From an uncultured Oscillospiraceae bacterium (GTDB lineage: Bacteria > Bacillota > Clostridia > Oscillospirales > Ruminococcaceae), in the NCBI GenBank assembly GCA_934457235.1, contig CAKSHT010000036.1, forward strand, positions 1-16,311: DNA of 16,311 nucleotides, given 5' to 3'. Position numbers and translations under genes: made by a program. Below the pieces are notes generated by a model, which ran no database searches, was not told where the DNA came from, and worked only from the letters and a program-made list of their open reading frames with translations. This document shows positions 15,208 to 16,311 of this stretch, piece after piece. Numbering within the stretch: position 1 is the first letter of the stretch; every line of letters starts with the position of its first letter.

Positions 15208-15236
15208 ATTATATCACACCAATTACCTGATGTCAA
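15208..15236 (-). promoter_or_regulatory. Perfect consensus promoter of the lipoprotein gene
   Basis: TTGACA (15236-15231), a 17-base spacer and TATAAT (15213-15208) preceded by TGA match the sigma-A consensus at every hexamer position, with an extended -10. The predicted leader is only about 20 bases and is mostly ribosome-binding site. This points to strong, probably constitutive expression. Confidence 0.88.
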
Positions 15237-15365
15237 GCTTAAACAGTATCCCTTTTGACGCACTTTATCATAAAATAAAAAAAATTCAGCAAGTACTTAA
15301 TAATTCAGCTGTTAAAGACGTTATTTATTATTTTCCGGAAACAATAAAAAACGGGTGATTCTGTG
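15237..15365. other. AT-rich divergent intergenic spacer
   Basis: The gap between the lipoprotein start and proS is 531 bases. Its promoters, T-box and terminator are listed separately. This central part holds no gene. Visible are A/T tracts, a direct repeat AATTCAGC (15283-15290 and 15302-15309) and a 10-bp palindrome TTTCCGGAAA (15332-15341) upstream of the proS -35. None can be assigned a function. Confidence 0.5.
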
Positions 15366-15394
15366 TTGACAAATCCATAAAATCGTGCTATAAT
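15366..15394 (+). promoter_or_regulatory. Perfect consensus promoter of proS
   Basis: TTGACA (15366-15371), a 17-base spacer and TATAAT (15389-15394) match the sigma-A consensus exactly. Transcription should start near 15401 and run into the T-box leader, so control is expected at the level of read-through. Confidence 0.9.
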
Positions 15395-15400
15395 CAATTT

Positions 15401-15667
15401 ATATGAATACGAAAAGCTGTGACAAGAAACAGTAGGCACTTCTGATTTTCCAGAGAAACGGCGGTCGGTGCGAGCCGTTATTGATGATATGCCGAACCCG
15501 TCTTTGAGCTGCGCCCGGAACCCGGAATATGCCCGGCAGTAAGCGGCGCCGGAACTCACCGTTAAATGAGGAGCGTTGTATGACGTGAAGCGCGGGTAAC
15601 ACCCGAATTCAGGTGGTAACACGGACTCTGTACAGTTCGCCCTGAGCAGAAATGCTCAGGGCTTTTT
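15401..15667 (+). promoter_or_regulatory. T-box riboswitch for proline, controlling proS
   Basis: The leader senses uncharged tRNA-Pro. Stem I shows the loop-E motif AGTA (15431-15434) facing GAA (15494-15496), the conserved distal GGTGCGAGCC (15467-15476), and CCC (15497-15499), a proline codon, in the specifier position right after GAA and before GTCTTTGAG. The T-box sequence AATTCAGGTGGTAACACGG (15606-15624) carries TGGT (15614-15617), complementary to an ACCA tRNA end. TCAGG of the T-box can pair with CCTGA of the terminator 5' arm, giving the usual antiterminator/terminator choice. The specifier codon agrees with the downstream gene. Confidence 0.93.
15639..15667 (+). terminator. T-box regulated intrinsic terminator
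   Basis: GCCCTGAGCA (15639-15648) and TGCTCAGGGC (15653-15662) form a perfect 10-bp stem around a GAAA tetraloop, followed by five T residues. It forms when tRNA-Pro is charged and is blocked by the antiterminator otherwise. Confidence 0.93.
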
Positions 15668-15712
15668 GTATTCTGAAAAATTCAACATTCAACATCTGAA
15701 AGGAAGAAAAAC

Positions 15713-16311
15713 ATGAAACTTGAAAAGCTTGTCGGCGACCGTTTCAAGCAGCGCCCCTCCGACTGTAACATCGACAGCCACGCACTGATGATACGCGGCG
15801 GCTACATGAAGTACGTTGCGAACGGAATCTTCTCCAGCTACATGCCATTAAAGCGCATCACCCGCAAGATCGAGCAGATAATCCGCGAGGAGATGGACGC
15901 CATCGACGGTCAGGAGGTATCTTTCCCGGTCGTAATGCCCGCGACCCTCTGGCAGGAGTCCGGCAGATATGAGAGCATCGGCAGCGAGCTGCTGAGATTT
16001 ACTGACCGCAACAAGGCGCAGATGGTTCTCGGAATGACCCACGAGGAGGCCGCAGTACAGCTCGTCCGCGAGTACGCAAACAGCTACACCAAGTACCCGT
16101 TCATGATCTATCAGATACAGACGAAGTTCCGTGACGAGGCGCGTCCCCGCGGCGGTCTTATCAGAGTACGCGAGTTCACCATGAAAGACGCGTATTCGTT
16201 CCACACCTCCCAGGAGGATCTGGAGGAATACTACATGCGCTGCCACAAGGCGTATGAGCGTATCTACGCCCGCGCCGGCATTCCCGAGGTAATTTCCGTC
16301 AAGTCCGACTC
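15713..16311 (+). CDS. proS: Prolyl-tRNA synthetase, 3' end outside window
   Basis: This class II synthetase charges tRNA-Pro with proline in the cytoplasm. The first 199 residues are present and the frame is open to the window edge. Visible are the motif 1 region (GGYMKYVANGIFSSYMPLK, 29-47), VSFPVVMPATLWQESGRY (69-86), the THEE loop (109-112) and motif 2 FRDEARPRGGLIRVREF (139-155) followed by TMKDAYSFH. The order and spacing fit bacterial ProRS, but the editing insertion that would tell the subtype apart lies outside the window. AAAGGA (15699-15704) eight bases before the ATG supports the start. Expression is controlled by the proline T-box just upstream. Confidence 0.96.
   Translation, partial: MKLEKLVGDRFKQRPSDCNIDSHALMIRGGYMKYVANGIFSSYMPLKRITRKIEQIIREEMDAIDGQEVSFPVVMPATLWQESGRYESIGSELLRFTDRNKAQMVLGMTHEEAAVQLVREYANSYTKYPFMIYQIQTKFRDEARPRGGLIRVREFTMKDAYSFHTSQEDLEEYYMRCHKAYERIYARAGIPEVISVKSD

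Noticed and set aside
15305..15622. Minus-strand open frame of 105 codons across the T-box region
   Set aside because: It covers the T-box Stem I and the proS promoter, shows no family resemblance, and the RNA elements explain the sequence.

Overview
The window looks like chromosomal DNA from a Gram-positive Clostridia, most likely an Oscillospiraceae/Ruminococcus-type gut bacterium. Three things suggest this: the rimP-nusA-ylxR-ylxQ-infB-rbfA gene order, a T-box riboswitch in front of proS, and a lipoprotein built from Ltp-family repeats. The genus is an inference. Every gene except proS lies on the minus strand. The core genes are moderately GC-rich, and the lipoprotein gene and its flanks are visibly AT-richer.

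Layout, right to left along minus-strand transcription. (1) At the right edge, proS (prolyl-tRNA synthetase, cut by the window end) runs on the plus strand behind a consensus promoter and a proline T-box leader with a CCC specifier. (2) Divergent from it is a solitary lipoprotein gene with four exact-period 47-residue Ltp repeats and its own perfect-consensus promoter. (3) A ten-gene translation/RNA operon follows: rimP, nusA, ylxR, ylxQ, infB, rbfA, nrnA, truB, ribF, gltX (14099 down to 3993). It starts from an extended -10 promoter and a roughly 100-nt structured leader. Gene joints are tight, with ATGA overlaps, short spacers and strong Shine-Dalgarno (SD) sequences. (4) After a promoter overlapped by a perfect inverted repeat comes a four-gene module: ABC ATPase, ABC-2 permease, GldG-family protein and a serine-rich membrane-anchored protein that runs off the left edge.

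How the genes work together: RimP and RbfA mature the 30S subunit, IF2 starts translation, NusA controls transcript elongation, and YlxR/YlxQ are small RNA-binding partners. TruB modifies tRNA, NrnA removes nanoRNA and pAp, RibF makes FMN/FAD, and GltX and ProS charge tRNAs. The ABC module is a membrane complex of unknown substrate.

No mobile element, CRISPR array, tRNA or rRNA was seen. The points most worth a second look are the four-repeat Ltp lipoprotein beside the core operon, a ylxQ gene whose only sensible start is a non-canonical ATA, a tandem-repeat disordered linker in IF2, the structured rimP leader, and the palindrome over the ABC promoter.
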